Positions 13,993 through 16,275 of a DNA stretch of 16,275 nucleotides are shown piece by piece; position 1 is the first letter of the stretch; every line of letters starts with the position of its first letter. Under the pieces are notes generated by a model. That model searched no databases. It was given only the letters and a program-made list of their open reading frames with translations, and was not told the DNA's origin. The position numbers and the translations under genes were made by a program. Location of the stretch: the NCBI GenBank assembly GCA_013205415.1, contig JABMMY010000220.1:1-16275 (forward strand). The letters run 5' to 3'. This DNA is from Deltaproteobacteria bacterium. Its GTDB lineage: Bacteria > Bdellovibrionota > FAC87 > UBA2466.

Positions 13993-14701
13993 AAACTTTT
14001 TTCACATTTAGTTTCACGTTCAATTTTTCCAAGTTTTCATAAAGACAAAGCAAATAGAACCCAAAAGTGAAAAAATCGGGTGGGATTTTAGCTTTGTGCT
14101 TCTTGCAGGAAACAAACAAGGCGTGAAGTGATTTCTTGAAATGGGAGAGAGTAAAAAGCACCGAATCTTGGTCTCCTTCGCCAAAATGATTTTTAAAAAT
14201 ATCCTCGGCATGGGCTAAATTCAGTTTTTCTAACCCCGTTTTCATCAGTTTAGAATCCTCTGAGTAGAACCCTAAATATAAAGATCTGATACCAGCCAAG
14301 AACTCCCTATCCCATCGATAGTAGATCGGCTTCGGGGACCAATCGTTATTTGAACCAAAGCTTGATAGACGCACATCAAGAATGGCTTCGGAACATTTTA
14401 GAAACTGAGAAAAATAAAGAGAAAGAATTCTCTCGCCGAATTCAATCTTCTTTTCCTCCGACCCATCTTCAATACTCAAGGGGTTAAAATGTGAACTCTC
14501 AGTGAATTTAAATCCAGACTCTTTGATAAGAGCTTCTGTTTCCGCTTTAATTTTGGAAAAATTTTCTTTGTTCGCGTAATCTTTAACTATGGTTCCAAAG
14601 ACACTTGCCATTCCCAAAGTGGGAACCACTTCGAAAAAAACAGGGGAAATGAAATCTAGGAGCATTTCCCACTCAGTGCCTTTTAAAAAATTATTCAACA
14701 T
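13955..14701 (-). CDS. Orphan helical protein (248 aa)
   Basis: I do not recognise a family. The product is rich in helix-forming segments, with leucine/aromatic heptads (ERILSLYFSQFLKCSEAIL, FLAGIRSLYLGFYSEDSKLM, LFTLSHFKKSLHALFVSCKKH, FYLLCLYENLEKLNVKLNVK). There is no signal peptide and no clear catalytic motif; the general look is of a TPR-like or Imm49-like all-helical protein. AAGG lies 10-13 bases before the ATG. It is divergent from the Xre regulator gene with only 59 bases between starts, so the Xre operator may also control it. It could be a third component of that module. Confidence 0.65.
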   Translation of the reverse strand: MLNNFLKGTEWEMLLDFISPVFFEVVPTLGMASVFGTIVKDYANKENFSKIKAETEALIKESGFKFTESSHFNPLSIEDGSEEKKIEFGERILSLYFSQFLKCSEAILDVRLSSFGSNNDWSPKPIYYRWDREFLAGIRSLYLGFYSEDSKLMKTGLEKLNLAHAEDIFKNHFGEGDQDSVLFTLSHFKKSLHALFVSCKKHKAKIPPDFFTFGFYLLCLYENLEKLNVKLNVKKVFNRVAFSPTSQV

Positions 14702-14733
14702 TATTAATACCTTACCTTATTCCATCTTTATTT

Positions 14734-14765
14734 AACATACTTTAATAGGTATAATATAGTATGTT
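14734..14765. promoter_or_regulatory. Palindromic operator across the xre promoter and start codon
   Basis: AACATACT (14734-14741) and AGTATGTT (14758-14765) are perfect 8-base inverted repeats separated by 16 bases. TATAAT lies between them (14750-14755), and the right arm contains the ATG of the Xre gene (14761). A repressor bound here would block both transcription and access to the start. Assigning it to the Xre protein is inference from position. Confidence 0.72.
14750..14755 (+). promoter_or_regulatory. Consensus -10 element of the xre/NTase operon
   Basis: This is a perfect TATAAT. No strong -35 is present; CTTTAT at 14726-14731 gives an 18-base spacer. Transcription would begin about 14762, essentially at the ATG at 14761, so the message would be leaderless or nearly so. 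Confidence 0.6.
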
Positions 14766-15276
14766 TTCTCAAGTGATTCGTAAACAGAGGGAGCTTTTTG
14801 GACTAACCCAGGCAAAGCTGAGTTTTATTGCTGGGGTGAGTCTGCCCACGATTCAAAATATAGAGGCTGGTAGAGCTAACCCAGAATTGGAAACGGTTCA
14901 AAGGCTATTGCAGGCTTTGGGAATGGAAACTCAGTTTGTAGCCAGACGGACTAACTGGAATTTTTTGAGCCTGTGCGGAGTTCCTCTGCATAATATCGAC
15001 AACGCTCAGGAGGTCACAACTTACGAAAACTGCAGCAAAGAATGTTTTATCGGCGAAATGCGATTGGCAATTAACGAATGTAATTCCTCTCTCAACCCAG
15101 GAGACAAGGATAGAAAATCCAAAGCATTGGGGGCTACCCTGTTGGCATTGCAGACACACTACCCTTCGGTCTATGCAGAGTTTTCCAGTTCTACTTTAGC
15201 TAAAGAACTTCTCAATCAAACCGGTCTTCAAAAGTTAAGACGAATTGCTTTAAAAGGTTTGCAGAAATTTTTATGA
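14761..15276 (+). CDS. Xre-family regulator / putative antitoxin
   Basis: The 171-residue product has an N-terminal Xre-type helix-turn-helix (residues 5-60): VIRKQRELFGLTQAKLSFIAGVSLPTIQNIEAGRANPELETVQRLLQALGM. This resembles HipB-type antitoxins. The remaining ~110 residues are mainly helical and unrecognised; they may bind the partner. There is no Shine-Dalgarno, and the -10 element ends five bases before the ATG, so translation is probably leaderless. The stop overlaps the NTase start as ATGA (15273-15276). Operator 14734-14765 sits over its own start, which suggests negative autoregulation. Its toxin-antitoxin role is inferred from the partner. Confidence 0.85.
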   Translation: MFSQVIRKQRELFGLTQAKLSFIAGVSLPTIQNIEAGRANPELETVQRLLQALGMETQFVARRTNWNFLSLCGVPLHNIDNAQEVTTYENCSKECFIGEMRLAINECNSSLNPGDKDRKSKALGATLLALQTHYPSVYAEFSSSTLAKELLNQTGLQKLRRIALKGLQKFL

Positions 15277-15797
15277 CAGTCATCAATACAAAAATTAGCA
15301 AGAAGTTCCTTGAGCTAGCTGCAAAAGAACTCAAAGGGGACTGGGTCGTTATGGGAGGAACGGTGATGGTTCTTATGGGAGTCAACGAGCGGTTTACAGT
15401 GGACATTGATTTGGCCGGCCCAAAAACTGCGACCCAAGCCGATACGTTAAAACTTATGACCATCGCTGAAAAAATAGGTTTAGCACCTGAGGCGATTAAT
15501 CAGGCAGGGGCATTTTTTCTAAATAGAATTCCCCGATGGGAAGACAACTTAGTCCCCATTCTAAAAACCAAGCACTTCTCGCTTTCTCGCCCAAACTCAT
15601 TTTTATTTCTTCAATTGAAGAGCGCACGTCTTTCGGAATCGGATCTTGGAGACTGCTTGAATATGCTAAAAATAGAGCCATTGACCCCGAAGCAGGCCCA
15701 AAACTTAAAGACTGAGATCAATAAAGCCTTAAAGAATTCGAAATCCACGAACGAGTTTAAACAACGGTGCCACTTACTTTTAAAAAGCTTAAAGTAA
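15273..15797 (+). CDS. Nucleotidyltransferase-like putative toxin (DUF6036/AbiEii-like)
   Basis: The 174-residue product has a minimal nucleotidyltransferase core. WVVMGGTVMVLMG (24-36) gives the GG motif, and NERFTVDIDLAGP (38-50) gives the R-x-T-x-D-I-D strand with Asp44 and Asp46 as likely metal ligands. HFSLSRPNSFLFLQLKSARLSESDLGDC corresponds to the later K/D motifs of AbiEii-like and DUF6036 proteins. The start overlaps the Xre stop by ATGA, the same arrangement as in the AbiE operon. Inferred role: toxin or RNA/protein nucleotidyl-modifying partner of the Xre regulator. Substrate and toxicity are unknown. Confidence 0.78.
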   Translation: MTVINTKISKKFLELAAKELKGDWVVMGGTVMVLMGVNERFTVDIDLAGPKTATQADTLKLMTIAEKIGLAPEAINQAGAFFLNRIPRWEDNLVPILKTKHFSLSRPNSFLFLQLKSARLSESDLGDCLNMLKIEPLTPKQAQNLKTEINKALKNSKSTNEFKQRCHLLLKSLK

Positions 15798-15889
15798 GAA
15801 GGGTTTCTGTTTTTTATCAAAATTCTGAGAAGCTCAAAATAAAAGTAAGATTCTAAAAACCCGTAAACACCCAATATTTGATAACAAAA

Positions 15890-15919
15890 TTAGGTTTTTT
15901 GGCGACTTTAGTGGATAAT
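15890..15919 (+). promoter_or_regulatory. Candidate rhodopsin promoter
   Basis: TTAGGT (15890-15895) and GATAAT (15914-15919) are separated by 18 bases. This would give a leader of about 43 bases with GGGGAGAG (15956-15963) as ribosome-binding site. The -35 is weak. Confidence 0.4.
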
Positions 15920-15968
15920 ATTACCCAGAAGTCATCTATTAACATTTTACACCACGGGGAGAGTATCT

Positions 15969-16275
15969 ATGAGTGCAACTACGCTTAGCATGCAACAGTT
16001 CTCGACTGTATATAATATGCTGTCGTTTGCCGTTGCTTCAATGTTGGGGTCTTTTGCATTTTTCGTAATGGGACGAAAAATTGTCGGACCGAAATATCGA
16101 TTAGCATTAATCGTATCTTCACTAGTCGTACTTATTGCTGGTTACCATTACTGGCGTATCATGGGAAGTTGGGCAGCCGCTTACTCGCTGAAAGATGGAA
16201 TGTATGTGCCCACAGGTGAGCCCTTCAATGATGCTTATCGATATGTAGATTGGCTCTTAACAGTTCCTCTGCTTC
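15969..16275 (+). CDS. Xanthorhodopsin-like proton-pumping rhodopsin, N-terminal part (3' truncated)
   Basis: The 102 visible residues cover helices A, B and the start of C of a microbial rhodopsin. Helix A is about 15-35 and helix B about 43-63, ending in IAGYHYWRI with His60. Helix C begins FNDAYRYVDWLLTVPLL with Asp94. Xanthorhodopsin has His62 and Asp96, the counterion pair, at the same spacing (offset of 2), and the FNDAYRYVDWLLTVP string is typical of that subgroup. It is therefore expected to be a retinal-binding, light-driven outward proton pump of the inner membrane. The proton donor on helix C, the spectral-tuning residue, the retinal lysine on helix G and the glycine for a carotenoid antenna lie beyond the window. 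The strong GGGGAG ribosome-binding site supports the ATG. Confidence 0.93.
   Translation, partial: MSATTLSMQQFSTVYNMLSFAVASMLGSFAFFVMGRKIVGPKYRLALIVSSLVVLIAGYHYWRIMGSWAAAYSLKDGMYVPTGEPFNDAYRYVDWLLTVPLL

Noticed and set aside
15800..15862. GGGTTT ... AAACCC long-range repeat after the NTase gene as a terminator
   Set aside because: The loop is about 50 bases and the stem only 6 bp, so it is unlikely to act as an intrinsic terminator.
1..16275. CRISPR arrays and integrase genes
   Set aside because: No regularly spaced direct repeats and no tyrosine or serine recombinase motifs were seen anywhere in the window.

Overview
The window looks like chromosomal DNA of a moderately AT-rich Gram-negative bacterium. 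A Bdellovibrionota-like (predatory-lineage) or related proteobacterial host is my best guess, but the sequence gives no decisive taxonomic marker. It begins inside a mutS2-type gene and ends inside a xanthorhodopsin-like light-driven proton pump gene.

Layout. (1) 1-5321, with 5514-7684, is mostly housekeeping. It holds the 3' end of mutS2 (KOW-like plus Smr domains), a DUF493 protein, an exported DUF3465-like protein, a DprE1/DprE2-like pair overlapping by ATGA, ElbB, an RluA-family pseudouridine synthase and a YegD-like Hsp70 relative. A zeta-type P-loop toxin candidate with a small basic partner interrupts this block at 3790-4611. Its base composition is visibly richer in G and C, and it has a perfect TTGACA element. 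(2) 7754-8107 is ssrA (tmRNA), with a G3-U wobble acceptor stem, no encoded CCA and a recognisable tag reading frame. (3) Just downstream, 8162-9524 is an IS256-family element with matching terminal inverted repeats. Its transposase is one continuous reading frame broken only by two nonsense codons. (4) Next to the IS, 9535-11121 is an AbiEi/AbiEii type IV toxin-antitoxin operon with two matching inverted-repeat operators upstream. (5) 11122-15797 is an accessory stretch: an NmrA-like NAD(P)-binding protein, a 49-aa orphan, a 44-aa mini-glutaredoxin that appears to have lost the middle of its fold in frame, a DUF429-like RNase H-fold protein, a doubtful TTG-start ORF, an orphan helical 248-aa gene, and a divergent Xre regulator/nucleotidyltransferase pair whose start codon lies inside a palindromic operator. 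(6) 15969-16275 is the start of the rhodopsin gene.

How the genes fit together. The region between tmRNA and the rhodopsin gene looks like an acquired accessory island next to ssrA, a classic insertion hotspot. Two separate two-gene modules there pair a DNA-binding regulator with a nucleotidyltransferase (AbiEi/AbiEii and Xre/NTase). Together with the zeta-like kinase, this gives three toxin-antitoxin-like modules in about 12 kb. Each DNA-binding module has a visible inverted repeat at its promoter, as expected for autorepression. No integrase gene and no second copy of the tmRNA 3' end was seen, so the island's boundaries are not proven.
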